64,000 bases of DNA from Deltaproteobacteria bacterium (GTDB lineage: Bacteria > UBA10199 > DSSB01 > JACPFA01), in the NCBI GenBank assembly GCA_016183235.1, contig JACPFA010000042.1, forward strand, positions 102,735 to 166,734, given 5' to 3'. The notes beneath the pieces are model-generated. The model worked only from the letters and a program-made list of their open reading frames with translations. It had not been told where the DNA came from and made no database searches. Positions 7,526 to 15,072 of the stretch are shown one piece after another. Made by a program: the position numbers and the translations under genes. Each line of letters starts with the position of its first letter. Position 1 is the stretch's first letter.

Positions 7526-9304
7526 ATGAGGCGCTTTGTTAAAGTATCTCTTTTAATATTTTTTCTCACCTTCAGCCTTGGATATCTTCTCGTCAGCTTC
7601 AAGGGACAGGCGGAAGATAATCGCTCACAGGTTCAAACCCATGCGATGGATATTATTTTAAAGAAGTATAAAAAAATGGGGCTCTCCGAGGGCGATCTTT
7701 ATCGAGACCTTTTATCTTCCAACACCTTGTTTTTTGATTCACGCAAAGATTTATTTTTATTCAGCGCCTTAAAAGCCTTGAAAGATCGGAGTGCTAGCAC
7801 CGAAGAAAAAACAGGGGCCAAGGTAACTGTGAAAAGGCAGATTAATGAAATCTATAGTGAGTTTGATGAAGGTTCTTTACAAAAGACGGCCTGGTTATTC
7901 GCCGCAGAAAAAAATTATAAGGCGATGTTGTTTGATGATTGGCTTTCAAAGGCCGGTATGACGGGGCTCTTTTCTCCCGACGGTCTACGAAAGGCTTTAG
8001 ACAAGCAGGGGGCTGGGGGCGCCTTGAAAGGTAACGTGTCAGAGGGTTTTCCAGAATTACCCCACCCTTCTATGCGTGATTCGATGATCGGTTGCCTCGA
8101 CGATTATAAAAAGAGCAAAGAGCAGGCAGGGTTGGCAGGCCCCGGTGGTGGTGTACGCCCAGGGGGTGGCACGATTAATCCGGGTGGAAAAGCAGGAATG
8201 TCAGGAGAGCCCGGTGGCGGGGGTAAAAGGGATTTATCCGGAAAACACGGCATGGGCACAGTGGGAAGTGAGGGTCATGGGGACATTCCTGGCCCCAAGG
8301 GTTGTTTTGGGATCGATATGGGGAAGATGCAAGATTATGCGGGCAAGTTACCCGACTTGCCCAAGGGCGGGTCGTGGGAGGTGAATATTAAAGTACCGAC
8401 AGCTGATGGTAGCAAAACCGTTAGTACAACTACGTCGTTTAGCGTGACATCGCAAGGGGATGGAACGGTCACTGGAACGTCTAAGACCACCATAACCACC
8501 AGCTGGAATGTCGGTGGTCAGGAGATCTCCTCTAGTTCGGCGGTGGGGCCTCCAACAACTATTCCAGATGGCACAAACGACCAACGCTACAATAATGCAA
8601 TTGGCGGGGGTGAGGGTGTACCCGGGGCAGTCACGACGGCTACGACTACTGATAAGAATGGCGGGACAGTAACGGGAACCACCAAAAATGATGCCGAGGG
8701 AAATGAGATTTCGCCTACCACCAAATACAACCCCGACGCCGATCCCTCTAACCCTTGCGGGCCTGATGTGGCCGGCTTTGCGGCCTGTGTCATGGGCACC
8801 CAAGGGAAAACGGCAAAGCAAGAATTTCAGGACATGGTGAGTGAGTGCGTCTTTTATGTTTACGAGGAGTGTAGCAGCAGTGGTTGCGAGGTTAAAAAGA
8901 CCAAAACCCCTCCACCCGAGGGAGGAGAGGCCTACCAAACTGTAGGTGGTGGAGGGGGTGAAGGGGGGAGCGGAAAACCGCCGAGTGGGGAAGGAAGTAC
9001 GAAAAGTGGTGCGAGTCTCGCGTTTTCAACCGAAGGTGCTTGTGCGGGCTTTAGCCCTGGGTGCTACAACTATCTTAAAAACCTCTATGGCTCGGGCAGT
9101 GGCATCAAAGACATCGACCCCACTGAAGGGAGCCCCTGCGGCGTTGACGCCAGTGAAGGTTTAGGCATCATCGAGCAGACCTTGGTGATTGACCCCGCCA
9201 ACCTAAAACTAGGTTTAAGCGACCTCGTCAAGGGCACTCTGGGAATAGGCCAGGCATCGCCTAGCAAAGGGACGGGCGGAAAGGGTTTACCCAAGCAACC
9301 TTAA
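7526..9304 (+). CDS. Exported glycine-rich protein of unknown function
   Basis: I do not recognise this 592-residue protein. Residues 1-30 form a signal peptide or N-terminal anchor (RRF then a hydrophobic run ending in GYLLVSF). Residues 30 to about 200 look globular and mostly helical. Residues 200-265 are low-complexity Gly/Pro runs (PGGGVRPGGG). Residues 285-400 are Thr/Ser-rich and strand-like (TVSTTTSFSVTS, TVTGTSKTTITTS). The last part has about a dozen Cys, including CGPDVAGFAACVMG and CSSSGC, which suggests disulfides outside the cytoplasm. The GGGAGGT site before ATG is strong. Codons are richer in G than neighbours. Flanking repeats and gene scraps suggest an accessory gene. Confidence 0.75.
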   Translation: MRRFVKVSLLIFFLTFSLGYLLVSFKGQAEDNRSQVQTHAMDIILKKYKKMGLSEGDLYRDLLSSNTLFFDSRKDLFLFSALKALKDRSASTEEKTGAKVTVKRQINEIYSEFDEGSLQKTAWLFAAEKNYKAMLFDDWLSKAGMTGLFSPDGLRKALDKQGAGGALKGNVSEGFPELPHPSMRDSMIGCLDDYKKSKEQAGLAGPGGGVRPGGGTINPGGKAGMSGEPGGGGKRDLSGKHGMGTVGSEGHGDIPGPKGCFGIDMGKMQDYAGKLPDLPKGGSWEVNIKVPTADGSKTVSTTTSFSVTSQGDGTVTGTSKTTITTSWNVGGQEISSSSAVGPPTTIPDGTNDQRYNNAIGGGEGVPGAVTTATTTDKNGGTVTGTTKNDAEGNEISPTTKYNPDADPSNPCGPDVAGFAACVMGTQGKTAKQEFQDMVSECVFYVYEECSSSGCEVKKTKTPPPEGGEAYQTVGGGGGEGGSGKPPSGEGSTKSGASLAFSTEGACAGFSPGCYNYLKNLYGSGSGIKDIDPTEGSPCGVDASEGLGIIEQTLVIDPANLKLGLSDLVKGTLGIGQASPSKGTGGKGLPKQP

Positions 9305-9339
9305 ATTTGAATCCGTTTCTTTTTCTTGGCCCAACCAAC

Positions 9340-9417
9340 AAAAGCATGACGGAGGTATGATTTTCGGACAGTCTGCTTAAAAAGCAGCCTCAAAATTGTA
9401 CCTCCATCATGATTTTT
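9340..9417. repeat. 79-bp palindromic repeat, copy 2
   Basis: A second copy of the repeat at 5618-5696, with arms AAAAGCATGACGGAGGTATG and its near-complement and the same loop motif CGGACAGTCTGCTT. It begins 36 bp after the stop of the glycine-rich protein gene, a position that could serve as its terminator. Confidence 0.8.
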
Positions 9418-9429
9418 CAATACAAATAT

Positions 9430-9503
9430 CTGGATCCCTGCCGGAGTTTACCCCTGCGCAGGCAGGGGCAGGGATGACAGAAAGCACATTTTTCAACAAG
9501 CCC
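9430..9503. repeat. Half copy of the CCTGCCTGCGCAGGGG palindrome
   Basis: It reads CTGGATCCCTGCCGGAGTTT, then the GCAGGCAGGGGCAGGGATGACA portion and ATTTTTCAAC. This is the reverse complement of the left arm at 7224-7297. The partner arm is missing here, and the sequence runs straight into an ORF6N-type gene fragment. Confidence 0.75.
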
Positions 9504-9506
9504 ATA

Positions 9507-9605
9507 GAAAAAAGATATGACAAACAATTTAAAGTTGTCTTCGATGCCATTCGTCAATTAATGGAACCCATACCTAAACCAGGCAAACAAAGGATCGGGT
9601 TTTGA
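9507..9605 (+). pseudogene. 3' fragment of an ORF6N-domain DNA-binding protein gene
   Basis: The frame reads EKRYDKQFKVVFDAIRQLME, then PIPKPGKQRIGF and a stop. That is the typical C-terminal tail of ORF6N-domain proteins, phage-derived DNA-binding proteins common in bacterial genomes. The rest of the gene is absent, with repeat sequence immediately upstream. It is a remnant, not an expressed gene. Confidence 0.6.
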
Positions 9606-9609
9606 GCAA

Positions 9610-10287
9610 ATGAAGCTACACTTATTCCTCCTATTTTTCCTTATCTTCGTCATTCACTGCCGCTCTTTGCCCAAAGTTCAAGTGCCTGATTTAGCCAATT
9701 TTAAAACTCCTGACCGCCTGTCAGAAGCAAGTGAGCAAAATTATCGGCAAGCCTTAAATACGCCTGAACGCATGGATGCTATTCAACTGACTCTCCAAGG
9801 TTATGCTTATGCCAACCGTTGCTTGGCCTTCAAAACAAACCACCCGCCTTGTCTTTATTTTCGTGCACTCAATGTGGGTATTTATTATCAGAATTATATT
9901 TTAGGTTATCAAAAGGGGCTCAAAAGCATGGTGAGGGATCTAATTAAAGTAACTGAATTAGACCCGGCCTATGCCCATGGTGGGGCCTTTCGCGCCCTTG
10001 GCGTAATTTATGCGAAGGCACCCAATTTTAGCCCCTTTCGCCACGGCATTACGAAAGATTTAGACAAAAGCCTTGAATATTTAAAGCAATCGATTCTGCA
10101 AGCCCCAGATTATGCCCTCAACCACCTCTTTCTTGCCAATACCTTCATTGAAATGGATAAAATAACGGAAGCCAGGGTTGCCTTGATCGAGTTTGAACGG
10201 CTTAAAAATGAATCGCAACTCAACCAAGATTACCCCCCTTGGCAAAAAGAATATCAAAAGCTCCAAAAGAAATTGAAAAATAACTAG
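9610..10287 (+). CDS. TPR-type lipoprotein, TatT-like
   Basis: A 225-residue protein. The hydrophobic N-terminus LHLFLLFFLIFVIHC ends in a plausible lipobox Cys (residue 17), suggesting an outer-membrane or periplasmic lipoprotein. The body is helical with TPR-like pairs. HGGAFRALGVIYAKAP and the segment around LEYLKQSILQAPDYALNHLF, LANTFIEM resemble the TatT (T-component) proteins of TRAP-associated systems in spirochaetes and proteobacteria. No TRAP transporter genes are adjacent, so the assignment is structural only. The start follows the ORF6N scrap directly, without a clear ribosome-binding site. Confidence 0.65.
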   Translation: MKLHLFLLFFLIFVIHCRSLPKVQVPDLANFKTPDRLSEASEQNYRQALNTPERMDAIQLTLQGYAYANRCLAFKTNHPPCLYFRALNVGIYYQNYILGYQKGLKSMVRDLIKVTELDPAYAHGGAFRALGVIYAKAPNFSPFRHGITKDLDKSLEYLKQSILQAPDYALNHLFLANTFIEMDKITEARVALIEFERLKNESQLNQDYPPWQKEYQKLQKKLKNN

Positions 10288-10330
10288 ACAAGCCTCTTGG
10301 CAAAGAATTAGACAATCTTTGAATAGTAGT

Positions 10331-10399
10331 GTCATTGCGAGCGTTAGCGAAGCAATCTCACCGGTCTAGATTGCTTCGCTCTGCTGAGTTCGCAATGAC
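10331..10399. repeat. CATTGCGAG-type palindromic repeat before ssb
   Basis: GTCATTGCGAGCGTTAGCGA at the left faces CTGAGTTCGCAATGAC at the right, with AGCAATCTCACCGGTCTAGA in between. It is closely related to 1964-2067. The ssb ribosome-binding site (AGAGAGAGGAG) begins about 10 bp after it. Confidence 0.8.
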
Positions 10400-10426
10400 A
10401 GAGAAATGACAGAGAGAGGAGTTTCT

Positions 10427-10864
10427 ATGGTTAATAAAGTTCTTTTACTAGGCAATCTTGGTCAAGATCCTGAAGTGCGTTACACCCCTTCGGGCGCTAC
10501 AGTTTGCACCTTCAGCATCGCCACCAATGAACGCTGGACGAGTAAAGATGGCAAAAAAGAAGAGCGCACCGAATGGCATCGCATTGTGGTGTGGGGGAAA
10601 TTAGCCGAGCTTTGTGGCGAATATTTGGGCAAAGGCCGCACGGTGTTTGTAGAGGGGCGCTTGCAAACCCGCGAGTGGACTGACAAACAAGGCAACAAAC
10701 GTTACACCACCGAGATCATCGCCAACAACATACAATTTATTGGCGCAGGTTCTGGCAAAGGCGGTGGGGCTTCACAAAAATCGGCTAGTTTACCGGAAGA
10801 ATCTGCCCCAGGCCCACAGGGCGATACTGTAGTCGATAATATTGAAGAAGATATCCCTTTTTAA
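10427..10864 (+). CDS. ssb: Single-stranded DNA-binding protein
   Basis: SSB coats single-stranded DNA in replication, repair and recombination and recruits partners through its C-terminal tip. The start is set at ATG 10427 ([20 protein letters not shown]). It follows a strong AGAGAGAGGAG site and matches the family N-terminus, and the seven extra upstream codons lie in spacer sequence. The OB fold spans residues 1 to about 105, with [12 protein letters not shown] and the [10 protein letters not shown] strand. A short Gly/Ser linker leads to the acidic tip EEDIPF. The 145 residues are typical. It is followed three nucleotides later by trxB, so the two are probably co-transcribed. Confidence 0.96.
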   Translation: MVNKVLLLGNLGQDPEVRYTPSGATVCTFSIATNERWTSKDGKKEERTEWHRIVVWGKLAELCGEYLGKGRTVFVEGRLQTREWTDKQGNKRYTTEIIANNIQFIGAGSGKGGGASQKSASLPEESAPGPQGDTVVDNIEEDIPF

Positions 10865-10867
10865 ATT

Positions 10868-11797
10868 ATGAAAGAATACGACGTTGTAATCATTGGTTCC
10901 GGCGCTGCGGGTCTCACTGCCGCTATTTATACGGCCCGCGCCAACCTCCAGCCCGTTGTGATCGACGGCACTTTGCCGGGAGGGCAACTTACCACCACGA
11001 CCGAAGTCGAAAATTATCCTGGCTTCCCCTCTGGCATCATGGGGCCTGAATTGATGGAAAACTTTCGCAAACAAGCCGAGCGTTTCGGTACTGAATATGT
11101 TTTTGACACGGTTGAAAAAATCCTCCCTCAAAATCATGGTTACAAAATTCAGCTGTCAAGTCATGAGACCATCGTTAGCAAAACAATTATTATTTCAACT
11201 GGTGCCTCCCCTCGCCTTTTAGGTTTGCCTGAAGAAAAAAAGCTCATGGGCCGTGGGGTTTCTACTTGTGCCACTTGCGATGGAGCCTTTTTTAAAAATG
11301 TTGATCTGATTGTGGCAGGCGGTGGCGATTCGGCCATTGAAGAAGCTACTTTTTTGACCAAATTTGCAAAAAAAGTTTATGTGGTGCATCGCCGCGACAC
11401 CCTTCGAGCCTCCAAAATTATGCAAGACCGTGCCTTTAAAAATTCTAAAATTGAATTTATTTGGGATTCTGCCATCAGCCAAATTCACGATGTCGAAAAA
11501 AATACCGTCACGGGTGCTACCCTCAAAAACTTAAAGACCGGAAAAACCACTGAACTAAAAGTGGATGGTATTTTTGTGGCTATCGGTCACATCCCCAACT
11601 CCGCCCCTTTCCAAGGCTTGATCGAATGCGATGAACAAGGTTACATCAAAGTCTTCAAAGGCACCCAAACCAATCAACCTGGCATCTTTGCAGCAGGCGA
11701 TTGCGTCGACCACGTGTATCGCCAAGCCATCACCGCCGCCGGCATGGGTTGCCAAGCCGCCCTCGATGCCGAACGCTATTTGGCCAACCTAGAATAA
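10868..11797 (+). CDS. trxB: Thioredoxin-disulfide reductase
   Basis: TrxB passes electrons from NADPH through FAD to thioredoxin. The 309-residue protein has the FAD-binding GSGAAGLTAAIYTARA at the start, the redox pair C134-A-T-C137 followed by DG, the NADPH-binding GGGDSAIEEA and the closing FAD motif GIFAAGDCVD. All are in the usual order and the length is standard. It starts three nucleotides after ssb. No thioredoxin gene is nearby. A long palindrome (11850-12087) follows the stop codon by 52 bp. Confidence 0.96.
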   Translation: MKEYDVVIIGSGAAGLTAAIYTARANLQPVVIDGTLPGGQLTTTTEVENYPGFPSGIMGPELMENFRKQAERFGTEYVFDTVEKILPQNHGYKIQLSSHETIVSKTIIISTGASPRLLGLPEEKKLMGRGVSTCATCDGAFFKNVDLIVAGGGDSAIEEATFLTKFAKKVYVVHRRDTLRASKIMQDRAFKNSKIEFIWDSAISQIHDVEKNTVTGATLKNLKTGKTTELKVDGIFVAIGHIPNSAPFQGLIECDEQGYIKVFKGTQTNQPGIFAAGDCVDHVYRQAITAAGMGCQAALDAERYLANLE

Positions 11798-11849
11798 GCA
11801 CCGTCCGTTCTTCTCACTTACAGTGCAATTTTAATACATCAAAGATATA

Positions 11850-12087
11850 AATTTTTCTGTAGGTAGGGCGCAGGGGGAGCATCTTTTTTTGACCATTCGC
11901 GGAAGTGGCGGGGCCCCCAATGCGAGTTAGCCGTCACGGAAAGCCGAGGCCCATGTCATCCCTGCGAAGGCAGGGACCCATGATGGGGAACGCGGAAGGA
12001 TTCCGTGACGGCTAACTCCATTAGGGTCGCCACTGCAGCGACGGTCAAAAAAAGATGCTCCCCCTGCGCCCTACCTACAGAAAAATT
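11850..12087. repeat. Long hairpin element, family A
   Basis: The outer arms 11850-11894 and 12043-12087 are perfect 45-bp inverted repeats with a sequence unique to this locus. The inner core is shared with 48662-48863, 51460-51605 and 62381-62584. It has an imperfectly paired part (ATTCGCGGAAGTGGCGGGGC facing TTAGGGTCGCCACTGCAGCG) and a perfectly paired part (AGTTAGCCGTCACGGAA). The apex holds a nested CATCCCTGCGAAGGCAGGGA-type repeat. It fills most of the trxB-comM gap of 328 bp and ends 38 bp before the comM start. Confidence 0.9.
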
Positions 12088-12125
12088 TTTTATTTGTGGC
12101 ACATGTCTTGCTTATGATTTAATCC

Positions 12126-13649
12126 ATGGTCGTAAAAATCCTCTCCGCAGGTATTCGCGGTATTGAAGCCTTCATGGTTGAATTAGAAATGCGTGCCTCT
12201 CGGGGCCACCCTGGGTGGACTACGGTGGGTTTACCCGAACATGAAGTACGCGAAGGCAAAGAAAGGGTGTTGAGTGCCCTGCAAGCCATCGGTTTTGAAA
12301 TCCCACAGAATAAAATCACCTTAAATCTTGCCCCGGCCGATGTTCGCAAAGAAGGCACTGCCTTTGATTTACCCATTGCCATGGGCATTGTCGCCAGCAG
12401 GGATTTAACGTTTCAAAAAGATCTGCAAGACTACCTTTTAGTGGGCGAACTTTCTCTCAATGGCAATTTACGCCCCATCCGTGGAGCGCTAGCTACAGCG
12501 CTACTTGCCCAATCCGCCCAAAAAAAGGGCCTCATTGTTCCTGAAGAAAATTTGGGAGAAGCTTCGTTATGTAAAAATATCGAAGTGTGGGGGGCAAAAA
12601 ATTTGGGCCAAGTCGTCGAATATTTTTGTGGCAATAATTATTTGGCACCCGCCAAACCCATTGCTTATGAACCCACCAACCTGCATCTCGATTTTAAAGA
12701 AGTGTGGGGCCAGCAAGGGGTCAAACGGGTTTTAGAAATTGCTGCGGCAGGTTTTCACCCCACTCTTTTAGTAGGCCCCCCAGGTTCTGGCAAAAGCATG
12801 CTTGCAAAACGGCTCCCCTCTATCTTGCCTGCCTTAAATCATGAAGAAATGCTTCATCTCATCAATCTCAAAAGTTTTATGACCACCCTTTCATCCCATG
12901 GCACCACGAATTTAAAAATAAGTCGGCCCTTTCGTAGCCCTCACCACAGTATTTCCTATGCCGGCATGGTGGGAGGCGGTAGCTTGCCCAAACCCGGCGA
13001 GGTCACCATGGCCCATCACGGGATTTTATTTTTAGATGAATTGCCCGAATTTAAAAAATCGGTGCTCGAATGTTTACGCCAACCCCTTGAAGATAAAAAA
13101 ATCACTATTTCTCGAGCTAAAGAATCTTTTACGTTTCCAACCGACTTTTTGCTCATTGCCGCCATGAACCCTTGCCCTTGTGGTAACTATGGCTATGAAC
13201 CCTGGTTAGAATGCAGTTGTTTAGCCAGCGATATTAAAAGGTATCGCCAAAAACTTTCTGGCCCCCTACTCGATCGCATTGACCTTAAAACTGACGTGGC
13301 ACCTGTACCCTATGGTGAAATGGAAAAGGGCGATGGGCAAGAACCGAGTTTAACAATCCGTCATCGAATCGAAGCCTGCCATCAAATACAAGAAGATCGT
13401 TTTAAAGACAGTCCTTATCGTTTTAATAGCCAAATGGATAATGAGGCGATCAAACGTTATTGCCAATTGGGAGCAGACGGAAAAAAGATTTTAGCCAAAG
13501 CCATGGAAAAGTTTAGACTCTCCGCCCGCAGTTACACCCGCATCCTTAAAGTCGCCAGAACGATCGCTGACCTGGCTCAAGTAGAATCGATCGAGTCAGC
13601 CCATTTACTTGAGGCCATTCAGTACAAAATCAATGATCGGGTGATATAG
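12126..13649 (+). CDS. comM: YifB/ComM-family Mg-chelatase-like AAA+ ATPase
   Basis: ComM-type proteins are hexameric helicases that promote branch migration during natural transformation and recombination. The 507 residues comprise an N-terminal Lon-protease-like S5 fold (NLAPADVRKEGTAFDLP), a Mg-chelatase AAA+ domain with Walker A VGPPGSGKSMLAKRLP and Walker B ILFLDELPEF, the cysteine cluster NPCPCGNYG and a C-terminal lid (LSARSYTRILKVARTIADL). It starts at ATG 12126. Its last codons GTG ATA TAG lie partly inside the left arm of the next palindrome (13644-13869). Confidence 0.93.
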   Translation: MVVKILSAGIRGIEAFMVELEMRASRGHPGWTTVGLPEHEVREGKERVLSALQAIGFEIPQNKITLNLAPADVRKEGTAFDLPIAMGIVASRDLTFQKDLQDYLLVGELSLNGNLRPIRGALATALLAQSAQKKGLIVPEENLGEASLCKNIEVWGAKNLGQVVEYFCGNNYLAPAKPIAYEPTNLHLDFKEVWGQQGVKRVLEIAAAGFHPTLLVGPPGSGKSMLAKRLPSILPALNHEEMLHLINLKSFMTTLSSHGTTNLKISRPFRSPHHSISYAGMVGGGSLPKPGEVTMAHHGILFLDELPEFKKSVLECLRQPLEDKKITISRAKESFTFPTDFLLIAAMNPCPCGNYGYEPWLECSCLASDIKRYRQKLSGPLLDRIDLKTDVAPVPYGEMEKGDGQEPSLTIRHRIEACHQIQEDRFKDSPYRFNSQMDNEAIKRYCQLGADGKKILAKAMEKFRLSARSYTRILKVARTIADLAQVESIESAHLLEAIQYKINDRVI

Positions 13650-13869
13650 GCTTGCCCTAAAAAAGACCGAGCACCCCCAACTCAAGACCCCGCGCCCGGT
13701 CGGCCTAGTCGGGCTAAAAAATTTTTTGTTTTTGGTTGAATTAGAGTACTCCTCTGTCGTCCTCTAATTCAAAAAAACAATAAAATTTTTGAGCCCTCCT
13801 ACGTCCGACCTCCTGCGCTACAGGGTCTTGAGTTGGGGGTGCTCGGTCTTTTTTAGGGTAAGCCTATAT
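13644..13869. repeat. Long hairpin element, family B, running over two stop codons
   Basis: Arms 13644-13690 and 13823-13869 are 47 bp with one mismatch, and include AAAAAAGACCGAGCACCCCC. The core (13691-13822) is shared with 35092-35249 and 54064-54206. It has GCGCCCGGTCGG, GGGCTAAAAAATTTTTTG and a central hairpin of GAATTAGAG and CTCTAATTC. Both arms start with ATATAG. The left one ends comM in ATA TAG and, read on the other strand, the right one ends the convergent gene at 13864 in ATA TAG. Confidence 0.9.
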
Positions 13870-14229
13870 ACCAAATAATTGTTTATAGTGGGGGTCTGCT
13901 TCGACAACCGAGTACAGACAATCGGTAAGGGTAGCAACCATTTCGGGTTGATTTAACGAACCTTCAAGGTTTTCGCTAATTTGGGTTTGGATGGCACTTT
14001 TCAATTGCAACTCCGAAAATGGTGAAGACCCATGGATATTGGTATTGCACAATAGTCTTTTCTTCTTAAAATCTGAAAACAATTTAACACTACGTAATCT
14101 AAATTCTTCGGCTACGGCCAAAGGATTTACAACCACCGGTTTAGGGAGGTTAAAATTAGAGGCCAGTTCTCCGATCTTAGATAGCGCTTGAGTGGTTAAA
14201 TTTTGCAAATATGGAATGTCTTTTTTCAT
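13864..14229 (-). CDS. Small hypothetical protein
   Basis: A 121-residue protein of unknown function with no motif I recognise. It has an N-terminal amphipathic helix (LTTQALSKIGELASNF), a middle basic stretch (SDFKKKRLLCNTNIHG) and a helical C-terminal half with acidic residues. No signal peptide or membrane segment is visible. It begins with ATG at 14229 and ends in a TAG that belongs to the right arm of the palindrome at 13644-13869. It is monocistronic and convergent with comM. Confidence that it is a real gene comes from its clean position, not from similarity. Confidence 0.5.
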   Translation of the reverse strand: MKKDIPYLQNLTTQALSKIGELASNFNLPKPVVVNPLAVAEEFRLRSVKLFSDFKKKRLLCNTNIHGSSPFSELQLKSAIQTQISENLEGSLNQPEMVATLTDCLYSVVEADPHYKQLFGI

Positions 14230-14316
14230 AGTTCTTAATTTTAGTGGTTAAGTATAGAGTTCAAATCCCAGACGGTTAGACTATCGGATGGGTAAAAGAA
14301 AGGTTGCTACTTTTTA

Positions 14317-15072
14317 TCAAAAGATCTCCCACAAAAAACGAAAGGAAATTCCCATGATCAAAAGGGCAGAAATTTTCTGTAAGGTGAGTTTCGAAATCGC
14401 ATAGGCCCCCATGCGACTTCCCAACTGCCCTCCCGCTATGACTGCAAGCCCCAAGACGCCAATGATTGGCAGATCAAAACCCGATCCATCTTTCACCATC
14501 TGCCCCATCAAACCTGCCAGTGAATTAACCAGGATAAAAAAACTTGCGGCAGCAGCGGCTCGTTTAGAATCGGCCCATCCTAAAAAGAGCAAAATCGGTG
14601 ATAAAAAGATGCCCCCCCCAATGCCCACCAAACCTGAGAGCCACCCCAAAAGGGCACCCGTTGGCAAGCCCACCATCAACACATGTCCCAGGCCTATTTC
14701 GCGTTGAATGGTAAAAGAACGGCCGGCCCACAATAAGCGACACCCAGCCACAAAAAGAGAAAACCCCAATAAAATAGAAAAAAGCGTTTTGCCAATAACG
14801 AAGCTCCCGCCCCAAAATGCCATGGGGATGGAAGTCAGTACAAAAGGCAGAACTTGTTTAAAAGAAAAATGTCCCGCTCGATAAAAATGATAGAAGCCAC
14901 CCGTCACAACCAGAAGGTTGCACACCAAGGCCACCTTAGGAACTAGCTGAAAAGGAAAAGCAAACAAAACCAACAAGGCAAGATAGGTGGAACCACCCCC
15001 GAGACCCGCCATCGAATAAACCATGGCCGTCATCAAGAACAACGCTGCTAGTAAAATAATCTCAGGCCCCAT
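14317..15072 (-). CDS. TauE/SafE-family sulfite/anion permease (TSUP)
   Basis: An inner-membrane protein of 251 residues with about eight hydrophobic segments in two homologous halves. GLGGGSTYLALLVLFAFP in the first half and GLVGIGGGIFLSPILLFLGW in the second are the paired glycine-rich signatures of the TSUP family. Members export or import sulfite, sulfonates, sulfide-type anions or organic acids. It starts 11 nt inside the 3' end of moaCB, so it is the last gene of the molybdenum-cofactor block. Its link to that pathway is unclear. Transport of a sulfur-containing or oxyanion substrate is only a guess. Confidence 0.85.
   Translation of the reverse strand: MGPEIILLAALFLMTAMVYSMAGLGGGSTYLALLVLFAFPFQLVPKVALVCNLLVVTGGFYHFYRAGHFSFKQVLPFVLTSIPMAFWGGSFVIGKTLFSILLGFSLFVAGCRLLWAGRSFTIQREIGLGHVLMVGLPTGALLGWLSGLVGIGGGIFLSPILLFLGWADSKRAAAAASFFILVNSLAGLMGQMVKDGSGFDLPIIGVLGLAVIAGGQLGSRMGAYAISKLTLQKISALLIMGISFRFLWEIF

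Noticed and set aside
8348..8938. 196-codon minus-strand frame inside the glycine-rich protein gene
   Set aside because: It is a shadow of Gly/Thr-rich codons, has no ribosome-binding site and no protein family character.
9304..9335. Possible glmU 3'-end remnant on the minus strand (GWAKK-like codons)
   Set aside because: Only about 13 bases match glmU. The nearby 79-bp repeat is on the other side compared with the glmU locus, so chance is more likely.
11850..12087. Long hairpins as integron attC sites
   Set aside because: attC sites have RYYYAAC at the 5' end and GTTRRRY at the 3' end with variable middles. These have variable ends and constant cores, and at 62381 the ends read GTT...AAC in the wrong sense. 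No integrase or cassette array is present.
13644..13869. Long hairpins as ordinary rho-independent terminators
   Set aside because: Stems of 34-47 bp enclosing 80-200 bases are far larger than terminators, several lie between divergent or upstream of co-directional genes, and most lack a terminal T-run outside the stem. Some may still stop transcription.
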